Positions 1 through 10,840 of a DNA stretch of 64,000 nucleotides are shown here, piece by piece. The stretch lies in NCBI GenBank assembly GCA_003255025.1, contig QANY01002202.1:175893-239892 (forward strand), written 5' to 3'. Numbering within the stretch: the stretch's first letter is position 1; the number at the start of each line of letters is the position of its first letter. The stretch is from Datisca glomerata. Its lineage: Eukaryota; Streptophyta; Magnoliopsida; Cucurbitales; Datiscaceae. A model generated the notes under the pieces. It had not been told where the DNA came from, searched no databases, and saw only the letters and a program-made list of their open reading frames with translations. The position numbers and the translations under genes are program-made.

Positions 1-1160
1 AGTGAGTCTATAGATTCTCAATAGTAGAATTCATAAAAACTTTTAATTAACATAATATCTCTTAAATAATTCATTTATGTGGTCACAATAATCTAAGCGC
101 TTAGTATCTCTGGTGGAATACTAGAGATTGATCATTTTACTTGAGGCATCAAGTATGAAAATTATTATAGTTAACCAGTAGAATGAATTTGGAACCTAAG
201 GATACCAAGATGCGTATAAATATTAGGTCGATAGTAATTAACCTAGTTATACACGGTCTTATATTATGGAGAGGCATTACATAATGAATAATAGGCCAAT
301 GATAGTTACGTCGAGTAATATAAAATACACTTGAAGTTCAATTATGATTTTATAGTGTAGTTAATCGTAATTAATAAATTAATAAATTCGATCATGAGTT
401 TAATCGATAGAGTTATTAATTATATAGTCAGGTGTATTTTTATCATTATGGTCTCTTTACTAGTTTTGAATTTGAGTAACTTTATGATATGACTTGTTTA
501 ATAAATAAGTGGCTTTGCGTGAATACTCTATAGTCAATCAATTGATCTAAAAACTAACTCTATATTTATTCTAAATAGGTCAAAGATTAATTAAAATTAT
601 TTTAATTAATTGAATTTATTTTTAATTAAAAAAATAAATTACGGTTGGGAATTGAATTTCAACCTTTGGCTTGGCCATGGTTTACATTAAATTGTAACCC
701 ATGTCATGGGCCGTGATATGCAGTTAGTTAAATACAAAAGAAAGAAAAAACTGTTCTTCTTTTAATGAGTGAACAGATTTGACAAATGAAGAAATGGCCG
801 ATTTCTTTTGAAGCCATGTTTTCAGAAATATGTTTCTAAGTACAGTTTTTCACAAAGAATGAAATCATGCCTTGGCCGACGTTAATTTTGGAAGAGAAAG
901 ACATGCGGTAGTTTTGTTTCTTGATTTTATTCGAGTGTTTATCCGTAATTTTAGTTAATGGTTTAAGAAATAGTCAGGATGATTATGAGATTTTAATTTT
1001 TTAATCGTCTCATTTTAAAATATATTTTTCATAATCTATAATATAAATAAGTTATTTCTTGAAATATTTTTATAAATTTAATATTTTCCGTTATATTGAT
1101 TCTTCATGTTGCTAGCCATTGTCAACCTGATTCTAAAATTCTTTTAAAATATGCATTAAT
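1..1160. other. AT-rich stretch without genes, possibly part of an LTR
   Basis: No reading frame of useful length lies here. The sequence is AT-rich, with runs such as TTAATTAATTG near 600, a CCATGTCATGGGCC segment near 700-712 and purine-rich AAAGAAAGAAAAAA near 738. That texture is common in the U3 part of plant copia LTRs. It does not align by eye to the LTRs of copies A-D or E, and no TG...CA border or primer site is visible. The LTR reading is therefore only a guess, and the left end is cut by the window. Confidence 0.25.
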
Positions 1161-2600
1161 GTACAATGGCTTATTGTGTTGAGCCCACTTCTTCCTCTAT
1201 CATTGACGCAAACGACAAAGATACCTTTGACTCCTCAATAGGTCGAATCTCCATGTCATCATCCTGAAAAGCAAAATCTTCTTTGCCTTGAACACTGCAT
1301 GAAAAGTAAATTCCATATTAATCCGTAATCTTTCAAGAAACCTTCCGAATTTGATAACTAGTTGTTTACATTGCTTTTCATGATATACTTCCTTTATTAT
1401 TCAGTTGCCTGACCAGCTATCGCACCCTCTTAATCGTCTCGTTGCGGTATGATTCCATTCTTTCAAACCCAAGATTTGGCATAGTGACAGCAATATGTTT
1501 CTGGCCTTGTTTGCATTTAAAATTCATTTCAATGTAGGCTCTGAACCTTCTATGTTTCCTCCTCTTCTAAGTTCTTGTTGAAAAGGCTCATATCTTGGGC
1601 AGCCTATTTTTGGGTCTACCAACACATGCCAGCTATTTGGTTTGACTTACGCGGTTTAATCATCTTAGGTTATTTAAGCTCAGCCACTTCATTGGCAAGA
1701 TACTCTGCAAAATGTGTTGCATATTCTTTTGGGACCATGCGAGTGAATACTAGTCTCCTCAATGGATAAGAATTGTGATAATAGCCTTGGTAAGGCCTTC
1801 CACAACGGAAATTTCTTGGGTATTGATGGTTCCCAGCCATCCATTCTTCGACCATCTTTTTAGGAGCCACTTGATTAAATTCTTCAATTGGCCATTTGAA
1901 CATTTTTTTCTTTGCAAATCATCAAAGGCATGCCAGTCTTGGCATCTATTATTTTACAGATTTCTAGGAATTCCTTACCACATATTGTACATAGCCTCTT
2001 ATAGATTTCAGACTCAAGTTTAGTTGTTGAAGATGAAGATGAGGCTCCTTCATTAGCCTTCATTAGAGCCAACACTAAAGTGGCTTCAGCATATGCTTTC
2101 AGAATCATTTCTTTTCCGTCCAACCGAGGCTGCTCTTGAAAATTCACCAAGGTCTCCTCTGGTGCTGTGCTGAGACTTCTATGGAATTCATTTAAGTACT
2201 AACCTCTTTCATCGTAGGAAAAGGATCTTCATCAATCTCCATTTTATATTTCTTTCTTTTTGGAAACTTGAATCTTCCACTCTTTGATTGCTCCTGTAGG
2301 AAATTTTGAAACACAAACAATCTTAGTTGTGTGGCTCCATGCATTATGCAATTTACAATAACTTTTACAATTTTCAGTTGGAAGAAATTCTATGTCATTC
2401 GGATAACTTAATCACTTGCGCATATAACAAATGATCAAAAATCTCATCAGTCTTACTGTGAACCTTTTGGGACAAGCAATATTTAATATTGAATTTCCAA
2501 AGAAAACAATCAAAGGTTTTTTTATATTGGAAGGAGCCTTCTTCGTCATGCCTGACGGATTTCAAAAATGTCATAGGCATGCAATGGAGTCCTTAATTGT
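1160..2600 (-). pseudogene. Decayed gypsy-type gag C-terminal region (tentative)
   Basis: Three short minus-strand frames (2395-2580, 1884-2150, 1670-1903) and the sequence between them read as one broken protein. Around 2370-2210 the minus strand gives a C-K-L-H-N-A-W-S-H-T-T motif, then a basic KKKKYK run and DEDPFP. That series is typical of the gag/protease linker in plant Ty3/gypsy (Tat-like) polyproteins. Downstream frames carry ANWPIEEFNQ and FAEYLANEVAELK, then stops accumulate below 1670. The frame changes at least twice. I do not recognise the 1670-2150 part with certainty, so a different repeat-borne protein is possible. The right side is cut by copia copy A at about 2607. Confidence 0.4.
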
Positions 2601-2607
2601 TTTTTGA

Positions 2608-2879
2608 CCAAATTAGCAATACCTTATTGTTAAAAGAGAAAATATGAGATATTTTGAGATTTAATTAATTAGGATGAGAATGTCTCATAGACAGTTGAAA
2701 ATTAATCTGACCGAGCATAAGGCTGCATATTATTTGTTAGGTTGTCTTATCGTAGATTAGTATTTGTTAAGTTTATGTGTTTGATATGTTGCATTCATGA
2801 ATTACTATTACTTTCCAAATTTCTTCATATTTATTTCAATTTTATTAAATGATGTACATTTTATTTTTCAGTTATTATT
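2608..2879 (+). other. Copia A: 3' end of the untranslated leader
   Basis: This segment is shared with 18610-18720 (B), 46060-46290 (D) and, reversed, 27160-27290 (C). The shared block includes TTGTTAAAAGAGAAAATAT followed by a run ending in GTCTCATAGACAG. It ends in TATTTTTCAG about 11 bases before the gag ATG at 2880. That resembles a 3' splice site kept in the other copies too. Confidence 0.75.
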
Positions 2880-3600
2880 ATGTCTACCATGCGCTACAAC
2901 ATTCCTACTTTTCTTGCACTCGATAAACTCAATGGTGATAAATACATAAGACGAAAGTCGAATTTGAATTTGATGCTAATATGTGAGAATCACGAGTTTG
3001 TTCTTATTGAGGAATTTCCTGAGGAATCCGCTGTCAATTCCCCTAAGAATGTTAGGGATAAGTTTGATGCTTTAATTCGGCCCAACAGCAAAGCTAAGTG
3101 GTACATGCTTGTGAGCATGACTGATGTTTAAAGAACAAAGCATGAAAACTGTGTATGAGATTATAAAATATTTATAGGCGATGTTTGGGTAGTAGTCTGA
3201 CCAAAGTCATAATGGGTCTGGTAGGAGCTACATGAATACTAAGATTAAGAAAGTACTTCTGTGTATGAACATGTTTTGAAGATGATGAACATAATGCATG
3301 AGGCAGAACAAGTTGAAATTCAACATGCCCAATTGTTGATTGATCTGCTTACTTTTGAGTCACTCAATAAAAGTATGCCCAAAGAGGTGAGGCAAATGTT
3401 GCTGAGCAAAATCCTTCTTCCAATGTTGTTAAAAATAACAAAATGAAGAAGCATAAGGGTAAGGACAAGAGTAAGAACAAAAAAGGAAAGAAAGCTAAAA
3501 AATGAAGGTGACATCAAACCCAAGGGAAAGTGTTTTCACTATGGAGTTGAAGGTCACTAGAACAGAAACTATAACAAGTATCCCTCCAAGCTGAAAAAGA
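2880..3600 (+). pseudogene. Copia A gag (nucleocapsid precursor), broken
   Basis: The Gag starts at the ATG following the leader, with MSTMRYNIP as in the other family members. The first 83 residues are open and contain the family's LDKLNGDKY and NLNLMLICENHEF segments. A stop ends them at 3131. Later parts continue in other frames, including the MNIMHEAE segment near 3290. A lysine-rich tract lies near 3440-3520. The nucleocapsid zinc knuckle near 3523-3560 reads C-F-H-Y-G-V-E-G-H, so the second cysteine has become tyrosine, and a stop follows. It cannot make a working capsid protein. Confidence 0.8.
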
Positions 3601-6170
3601 AAGGAAAATATGATTTACTTGTACTTGAAGCTTGTTTAGTTGAATATGATTTGTCATCCTGGATATTGGATTCACAAGCCACTAACCATGTATATTCTTC
3701 TTTGCAGATACTTGATTAGACAAGGGAGCTGGCTAATGGCAAGGTGATAATGAGAGTTGGTAGTGGCGCGTTCGTGTCAACAAAAGCATTGGCGACAGTC
3801 CATTTAAGCTTTGGAACTAATTTTCTTGTTTGAACAATATTAATTTTATTCCTAGTTTTTCAAGAAATTGATATCTTTATTGTTATTGCATGACCAATTA
3901 TTTGATATTTCTTTTATTAGTAATCAATTTATTTATTTTGAAGAATGGATTCAATATTTATCATGCAAAAGTTTCAAACGGACTGTATATGCTTAAACTG
4001 ATGGAACGTGCGTTAAATAGTTCAGAATTGTTTAAAGTAGCAAATCCTAAAAGTAACAGACGACAAAGAATTTCTCATGATGATGCCACGTATCATGACA
4101 CCTTAGGTTGGGACATATTAGTCCAAATAGATTAAACGGTTAACAAAGCATGGTTCTTTGAGAGAACTAAAAGTTGTGACTTTTCTAGTTTGTGAATCTT
4201 GTCTAGAGAGTAAATGACCCATAGATATTTCTCTGGAAAGGGCCGAAGAACCACTTAAGCTAGTCCATAGGGATGTATGTGGACCGATCAATGTACAAGC
4301 TAGAGGAGGGTATGAGTATTTTGTCACATTTATTGTCTATTACTGTAGATATGGTTATACTTATCTAATGCATAGAAAGTATGAAACTTTTGGAAAGTTT
4401 AAAGACTTCAAAGCCAAAGCAGAAAAGCAATTCGATAAATCTTTGAAAATACTTCGATTAGATTGAGGTGGTGAATGCTTGGATTTAGAATTCAAGGATT
4501 ACCTACTGGAGTATGGCATTCTATCTCAACTCACATCCGCTGGAATGCCATAGAAAAATGGTGTTTCAGAAAGTAGAAAATGAATCCTATTGGATATGGT
4601 TTGGTCGATGTTAGGATACTCATCACTACCACTCACATTCTAGGAATATGCACTTCAAACAGAAACCTACATTTTGAATGTAGTGCATTCTATCTCAACT
4701 CACAGCCGCTGGAATGCCATAGAAAAATGGTGTTTCAGAAAGTAGAAAATGAATCCTATTGGATATGGTTTGGTCGATGTTAGGATACTCATCACTACCA
4801 CTCACATTCTAGGAATATTCACTTCAAACGGAAACCTACATTTTGAATGTAGTGCCTTCTAAGTCAATAAGAAAGACACCTTTAGGGTTATAGAATGGCT
4901 CCAAACCTAGTTTGCATCATTTCCGTATATGGGGTGTCCAGCTCACGTTCTTAGAACCAAGACTGAAAAGTTAAACCCAAGGTTTGAAGTGTGTATATTT
5001 GTTGGCTATGCTCCATAAACAAGAGGTGGGTACTTTAATAGTCACAAAAATCAAAAGGTGTTTGTATCGAAAAATATTATTTTACTTGAACATGACTATA
5101 TGGAAAACTACAAACCTCAGAGCAAAGTAGTTCTCAAAGAATTAGTATCCAATAAGATTTGATCACCTTCATCATTAACTGATAAATGACAAATCACAGA
5201 AACCTTTGTTCCTATTCAGGAAATCCAAATACAACATCGTAGTGGGAGGATGGTAAGACAACCTATTCATTTGAATTAGAGGCACATGTCTTAGTGCCTG
5301 ACACCGATAAGGACGATCCATGAACCATTAAAGAGGTGATGGAAGATCCTGAAAAGGAGAAATGGCAAGATTCCATAAACCAAGAAATAGAATCGATGTA
5401 TTCCAATTTTGTCTGAAAACTTTTAGATCCACCTGAAGATGTCAAGCCCATTAGATGTAAATGGATCATTAAGAGGAAAAAAGGTGGAGATGGGAAAGAA
5501 GAGACTTCCAAGGCACGGCTAGTAGCCAAAGGCTATACACAAAGGGAAGGAGTCGATTGTGAAGAGACATTATCTCCCGTTGTGATGCTAAAATATATTC
5601 ACATCCTTTTATCCATAGTCGCAAGTTTAGACTATGAAATGTGGTAAATGGATGTCAAGAAATCTTTTCTAAATCACTCTCGTGATGAAAACATCTATAT
5701 GATGCAACCAGAAGAATTCGTGAAAAGGGGGAAGATCAGAAAGTATGCAAGTTACTTAAATCCATTTATGGATTGAAGTAAGCATCTAGATCTTGGAATC
5801 ATACCTCTGTTGAAATTATTAAATCTATGACTTCGAGAAAAATGTTGACGAAACTTGTGTTTATAAATATATCAAAGATGAGATAGTGGTGTTCTTAGTT
5901 CTTTATATAAATGATATTCTACAGATTGGGAATGATGTAGAAACTTAATCGAAAGTAAAGAAGTGGGTAGCTGAGAAATTCCAAATAAAAGATTTAGTAG
6001 AGGCTTTCTATGTTGTAGGCATCAAATTCCTAAGGGATAGAAAGAACAAGTTCTTGGCACTTTCTCATGCATATTATATTATAAGGTTTTGGAGTGATTC
6101 TCAATGAAAAAATCTAAGAAAGGTCAACTACCTACCAGACATTGAATTTTCATTTCCAAGGAGCAGTTTC
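3600..6170 (+). pseudogene. Copia A pol: protease, integrase, reverse transcriptase, broken
   Basis: The aspartic protease motif near 3660-3690 reads WILDSQATNH, where the family would have D-S-G. The integrase pre-domain lies near 4090-4230 and the integrase core near 4260-4520, with a stop inside the D/E-bearing LRLD*GGE segment near 4455. The core is disturbed by a 169-bp duplication. The reverse transcriptase spans about 5260-6120. Its polymerase motif, normally YVDD, reads Y-I-N-D near 5910, so a catalytic aspartate is lost. Numerous stops and frameshifts occur throughout. The homologous domains of copies B, C and D confirm the assignment. Confidence 0.85.
4516..4853 (+). repeat. 169-bp tandem duplication inside copia A integrase
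   Basis: The block starting GCATTCTATCTCAACTCAC at 4516 recurs at 4685 with only a few differences. Period 169 is not a multiple of three, so it shifts the pol frame. Copies B, C and D lack it, so it arose in copy A. Confidence 0.9.
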
Positions 6171-6172
6171 TC

Positions 6173-6830
6173 GTGGATACCTTAGGAGAAAGTGGATATG
6201 AGAAAGGTTCAAATGCTTCAGATGTCGGTAGCCTCATGTATGCAATGTTGTGTACGAGACTAGACATCTGTTATGCAGTAGGAATTGTCAGTCGTTATCA
6301 ATCAAATTTTGATTTAGAACATTGGATTACAATAAAGCACATTTCAAGTATCTTCGGTGAACGATAAATTTATGCTTGTTTATTTAGTTGGAGACCCGAA
6401 CCCCACTGGATATAATGGTTCTAATTTTCAATCAGATAGGGACAGTCGAAAGTTAACGTCTAGAACAGTATTCACCCTAGGTGGAGGAGCTTTAGTCTGG
6501 AGAAGTATTAAACAATTTATTATTGATGATTCCACTATGGAAGTAGAGTATATAGCGGCTTGTGAAGCTATGAAAGAAGTGGTATGGCTTAGAAAGCTCT
6601 ATACTGATATGGAATTAGTTCGAGATATGGACAAGCCACTAATCCTGTATTGTGACAACAGTGGGATAATTGCTAATTCCAAAGAACTAAGGAGTCATAA
6701 GACGGTCAAGCACATTGAGAGGAAATATCATATTGTAAGAGAGATCGTGCATCGAGGAGATGTGATTGTGAAGATAGTGTCAGATCAAAACCTCACTGAT
6801 CTTTTTACCAGGATACCTCCGGTGAATTAA
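6173..6830 (+). pseudogene. Copia A reverse transcriptase end and RNase H
   Basis: Two overlapping frames (6173-6367 and 6357-6830) cover the end of the reverse transcriptase connection and the RNase H that degrades the RNA template during cDNA synthesis. The first contains DVGSLMYAMLCTRLDICYAVG, the second STMEVEYIAACEA, LILYCDNSG and KHIERKYHIVREIVHRGDV, all hallmarks of copia RNase H. The 157-residue frame ends with a natural stop at 6830, just upstream of the polypurine tract. The frame break near 6357 separates the domains. This is the best kept protein segment of copy A. Confidence 0.85.
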
Positions 6831-6885
6831 TTTGAGGGTCATGTGCACAATATGGGGTTAAGAGAGATGCCACAATTTCTTTAGA

Positions 6886-6898
6886 GCAAGTGAGAGAT
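6886..6898 (+). other. Copia A polypurine tract
   Basis: GCAAGTGAGAGAT lies directly before the LTR start TGTTGGCATAG. This is the usual plus-strand primer position. Copies C (AAGTGGGAGAA-type) and E have the equivalent tract. Confidence 0.75.
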
Positions 6899-8337
6899 TG
6901 TTGGCATAGTGCCCTCAAAGCATGTGTTTAGACATTTTTTATATGAAATTAATGAAATTACATTTTTCTTATAATTGTTCTTTTAAATTATTGTAAAATA
7001 ATTTATATATAAATATCTGAAAAATCCATATTCATTAATGATACTATAATCTTATATAAGTACGAGATGATTACGATCATAGATAATGCATAAAATAGTC
7101 CGCAACATATTAAAGTATAAAATTTTTAATGAATAGTTGCTAGTATGGTTCACTAAGCATTATGGATATATGTGATCTTGATCCGAATCATTGATAATGA
7201 TAGACATCTTAGTAAATATACTTTATATAATTAGATTAAATAGGAAAGGACTAATGTAGATTAATATCTTTATTAACTTACCGTTTATCATAAAGATTTA
7301 ATACACATCAAAACTAATGATTATATGTAGATCAGTCTGAATCCTGAGTAGTCATGAACTCCTATACATGTCCACTGGATCTTTTGATTCAATCATTAAG
7401 GTTTGTTTGTAAAACATTCTAGTGACTTTTATTTTGGAGATTCAGTGACATAGATGACTGGGAACATGGTCTTACAAGATTTGGAATCCAAGCTTTTTAA
7501 TGGATCGTATATTGGTTCTCATAAGTGTTAATTCTAAAAATGAATGGTTATTGAACTCAATTTATAATATGATTATACATTGACCATTCACTAGTGAATT
7601 AATGGTACTTAAAGATCAAAAGGTAATTAGAAAGGAAAAATAATAATTTTGACCATTTCTAATTTACGAACCAATAATTGGAGGATAAAACTACATGAAG
7701 TGATTATATAAATGGACTATATGAGAATACTCTGTAAATATATTATGTAATTACTAAGAGTGCAATTACATATTTATAGTGGAGTAATAATGAAATCAAT
7801 AAATAAGATTATGTAATTAAAGAGTAATTAATAATTTTTTTATTAAACTTAGAATTATGGGTCCATGATCCTCAAGTCACCTATGTACTACACATTCTAA
7901 GGAAAAATAGTAATCTTGTGATAAGAATTAAATTTCTGGGGTAAATATATAATTATGAGATAATTATATATAATTAATTAAGAATTAATTAATTAATTAA
8001 GTTATTTAATGTAACTTTCAAAAACAACAATCAAATAATTTTATCGATTAATTTTGTGTTGATCAATAAGTGAGACAGAATATTTGATTTATGAAACTAA
8101 ATAATATTAAATCATTATGAGATAATGATTTGATTCGGTTTATCTAACGTGTTAATTAACAAATAAGATAACAGATTGAGAGATTAGATAAGTTAATTTT
8201 AAATTAACTGATATCTAAATATTTATCTGATTAAAATAAATAATAAATTTGGATAATTGTCACATGGCATATTGGATTATCACATGTCAATCACTATTTT
8301 TAAATCAGAGATTGACATGGAATATTGTGGTGCCTTG
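6899..8337 (+). repeat. Copia A 3' LTR, truncated at its right end
   Basis: It begins TGTTGGCATAGTGCCCTC, matching the LTR start of B (17865) and, reversed, C (30494). Homology to the D and C LTRs continues through the ACTCCTATACATGTCCACTG, TGGGAACATGGTCTTAC and TATAGTGGAGTAATAATGAA blocks and fades at about 8337, where the LTR of C goes on. About 0.7 kb is missing, including the LTR end. Confidence 0.8.
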
Positions 8338-9370
8338 AGTCATGTACAATAAAGTGAACTATCAACGTACTGACGAATGAAGAAACAACAACTGGCAGAA
8401 AAAGATGGCGTGGTGTCAGAAGAAAGATTTGAAAATTGTGTTGCACGTTTTCGAGGGATATTCGAAAACTTAAATGGGAAGGTGTAGCGGCGATTGGCAA
8501 TGATGAGTCTCGACTGAGAGTAGGAAAACAGGGGGTCACCTAGGAAGCTATGCTGTAAGAATACGTCATCAAAAATGGGAAATGAGGCGATGAATGAAGT
8601 TATAATTGCAAGCCATCAAGTGAGGTCATGACATGAGTAACGAGAACAGAAGACGTAACTAAAGAAGTGACGTTCATTACACCTCAACGAATAAGATTTT
8701 GCTGAGTGTAATGGGGGTCAGTCAATGAACAGACTAAAATCCTATCATACACGTGACAAGATATAAGCTGAAGATTCAATGTTAAGGGAAGGAGGAATGA
8801 GAACCGCATGATCAACTATATGGTTAACAAATGGATCAAATCCACGTATATTCTTTTTAAAGCTTATTAATTTCCTATTATCAGCCACGCGAGAGGGGTA
8901 TTTGTTGCAATCTTATTGTGAAATTTATATATAAATAGGGGTATGTATCACCTCAAAAAATGAATAGAATACAATCCAACTCGTGAGTTCTCGTTCTTTC
9001 GGCTCTCTCAACTTTTATTTTCATAATCGATTCTTCCTTCACCAGAAAAATCATTTACATCTATGATATTCATCTTTTTGTTTTTGAATAGCTTGTTAGT
9101 TTGCTTGGTTCTTGTGTTCCGCTTCTAGATTTTTGCCAATATTTTTAGGGTTTACTATTTGTCAATTTTTGTTGGTTATTTTTTGAGAAAATTTTGTTGC
9201 TTCTTGAATCTAGTCCATTCCAATCAGTTTTTTCCCCTTTAGCGGGACGAGACCATACAAATTTTTTTGGTCCTACTTTAGACGGGACTGGATAGAAAAT
9301 GTCCAAAGCTTGTCCCATACCGTACACATCCTAACTATAGCCCTATATTATTCTCTTCACTCTATTTTCA
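8338..9370 (+). other. Unassigned segment with promoter-like, LTR-like character
   Basis: This kilobase follows the break of the copia A LTR and matches nothing else in the window by eye. It has no long frame. The part at 8760-9060 looks like the U3/R part of another LTR: a TATA box, then AAAAAATGAATAGAATACAATCC and a TTCTCGTTCTTTCGGCTCTC pyrimidine-rich stretch. No LTR borders could be fixed. Confidence 0.35.
8926..8940 (+). promoter_or_regulatory. Candidate TATA box
   Basis: TTATATATAAATAGGG is a strong match to the plant TATA consensus. It is followed 25-60 bases on by ATCACCTC and a pyrimidine-rich leader-like sequence. No coding region follows before the 9371 foldback element, so it may be an orphan LTR promoter. 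Confidence 0.45.
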
Positions 9371-9502
9371 TTAAACCAAACAACGATGTTCTAAACAAAA
9401 ACTTGATATATACACCGTAAAATAATAATATACAACTATTATGATTATGACATCATATATATATATAATTTTTTTCGCTTAGAGCATCGTTGTTTGGTTT
9501 AA
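9371..9502. mobile_element. Small foldback (MITE-like) element, 132 bp
   Basis: The arms TTAAACCAAACAACGATG (9371-9388, extending to 9394) and its reverse complement (9479-9502) pair over 24 bases with one mismatch around an AT-rich core. Length and arm structure suit a miniature inverted-repeat element. The family is not identified and no clear target duplication is visible. Confidence 0.6.
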
Positions 9503-9830
9503 AAAATGCAAGTCTAATTTAATTTACCTTTTTTATTATTTTATTAATTATGGCCAAAATATCTAAGCAGTACAATTATAAAATTGTTCTTAATAAATTA
9601 TTGTTTGCCTTGTTGTATCTCTCTTGTTTTTTCACCGTCTGATGGGATGTGCTATCATTAAACTCTTCCCCTCGTACTTTATGTTTTGACCATAAATTTT
9701 CGTAAATTAAAAATTATGAAAGTTTAAGCATGCTGGGGTTTTTCCACAACATGAATGTTAGGCCATTTTGTGGCCCTTGAATTGTTTTGTAGCAATTTGG
9801 GTCACATAAATCAAAATTTTTAATTTTTTT
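9503..9830. other. AT-rich spacer
   Basis: No gene or clear repeat is seen. The last 100 bases, with GGCCATTTTGTGGCCC near 9761, lead into the tandem array and may belong to the same element. Confidence 0.4.
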
Positions 9831-9831
9831 T

Positions 9832-10590
9832 CACAAAAAATGTATAAGGGTTAAAATATGTAATGCGGTTCACCAAATATATACTGGAGTTCATCAAAAT
9901 ATATAAAATTAATAATTTTTGGAGGGATTTACCAAAAATGTATATGGGTTTACCAAAAATGTATATGGGTTTACCAAATATGTACTGGGGTTCACCAAAA
10001 CCTACAAAATTAATAATTTCTTGGAGGGGTTCATAAAAAATGTATAGGGGTTCATCAAATATATACTGAGGTTCACAAAATATGTATTAAGGTTCACCAA
10101 AATGTACAAAATTAATAATTCTTGGAGGGGTTCATAAAAAATGTATAGGAGTTCACCAAATATGTACTGGGGTTCACTAAATATGTAGTGGGGTTCACCA
10201 AAATGTACAAAATTAATAATTCTCTGAGAGGTGCACAAAAAATGAATAGGGGTTCATCAAATATGTACTGAGATTCACCAAATATGTACTGGGGTTCACC
10301 AAAACATACAAAATTAATAATTCTTGGAGGGGTTCATAAAAAATGTATAGGAGTTCACCAAATATGTACTGGAGTTCACTAAATATGTAGTCGGATTCAC
10401 CAAAATGTACAAAATTAATAATTCTCTGAGAGGTGCACAAAAAATGAATAGGGTTTCACCAAATATGTACTGAGATTCACCAAATATGTATTTGGGGTTC
10501 ACCAAAACATACAAAATTAATAATTCTTGAAGAGGTTTACAAAAAATGTATAGGGGTTCACCAAATATGTACTGGGGTTTACAAAAAAAG
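9832..10590 (+). repeat. Higher-order tandem repeat, ~101-bp monomer in ~203-bp dimers
   Basis: The anchor ACAAAATTAATAATT recurs at about 10003, 10104, 10205, 10307, 10409 and 10510, and as a diverged form at 9902, giving a spacing of 101-102 bp. Each monomer is itself built of about four 20-25-bp subunits of the form TTCACCAAATATGTACTGGGG. Monomers alternate between a CTTGGAGGGGTTCAT type (10104, 10307, 10510) and a CTCTGAGAGGTGCAC type (10205, 10409). Like types are nearly identical to each other, which makes a dimeric higher-order unit. The minus-strand open frames across the array are a by-product of the repeat. Confidence 0.9.
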
Positions 10591-10591
10591 T

Positions 10592-10840
10592 ATAAAATTG
10601 ATTTTGTATATATTTGGTGAACTCCAATAAATATTTGGTTCCAGTACATACTTGGTGAACCCCCATATATTTTTGGCGAACCCCTTCAAAAATTATTGAT
10701 TTTGTCATTTTGGTGAACACAAAAACTTATTTGGTGAACCCATATATATTTTTGGTGAACCCTCCAAGAAATGAATTTTTAAATTTTGGTGAACCTGTCA
10801 AACGCTTGTTGTACCCCACTATAAATTTGGTGAATACCTA
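10592..10840 (-). repeat. Inverted arm of the 101-bp repeat family
   Basis: After 10592 the same subunits appear reverse-complemented: TTTGGTGAACCCC-type segments with ATTATTGATTTTGT anchors, about 2.4 diverged monomers. Array and arm could fold into a long imperfect hairpin. Confidence 0.8.

Larger units (their letters stand above)
2608..8337 (+). mobile_element. Ty1/copia retrotransposon copy A, 5'-truncated and decayed
   Basis: The copy keeps the last 270 bases of the leader, gag, protease, integrase, reverse transcriptase, RNase H, a polypurine tract and about 1.4 kb of 3' LTR. The order protease-integrase-RT-RNase H is that of copia. The leader homology to copies B and D begins abruptly near 2607, so the 5' LTR and primer site are missing. 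The 3' LTR homology to C and D stops near 8337. Many stops, frameshifts and an internal 169-bp duplication make it non-autonomous. Only RNase H retains a long open frame. Confidence 0.9.

Noticed and set aside
10002..10720. Four overlapping minus-strand frames with repeated YIFGE/LLILY segments
   Set aside because: They are translations of the 101-bp tandem repeat. The period and sequence explain the openness.
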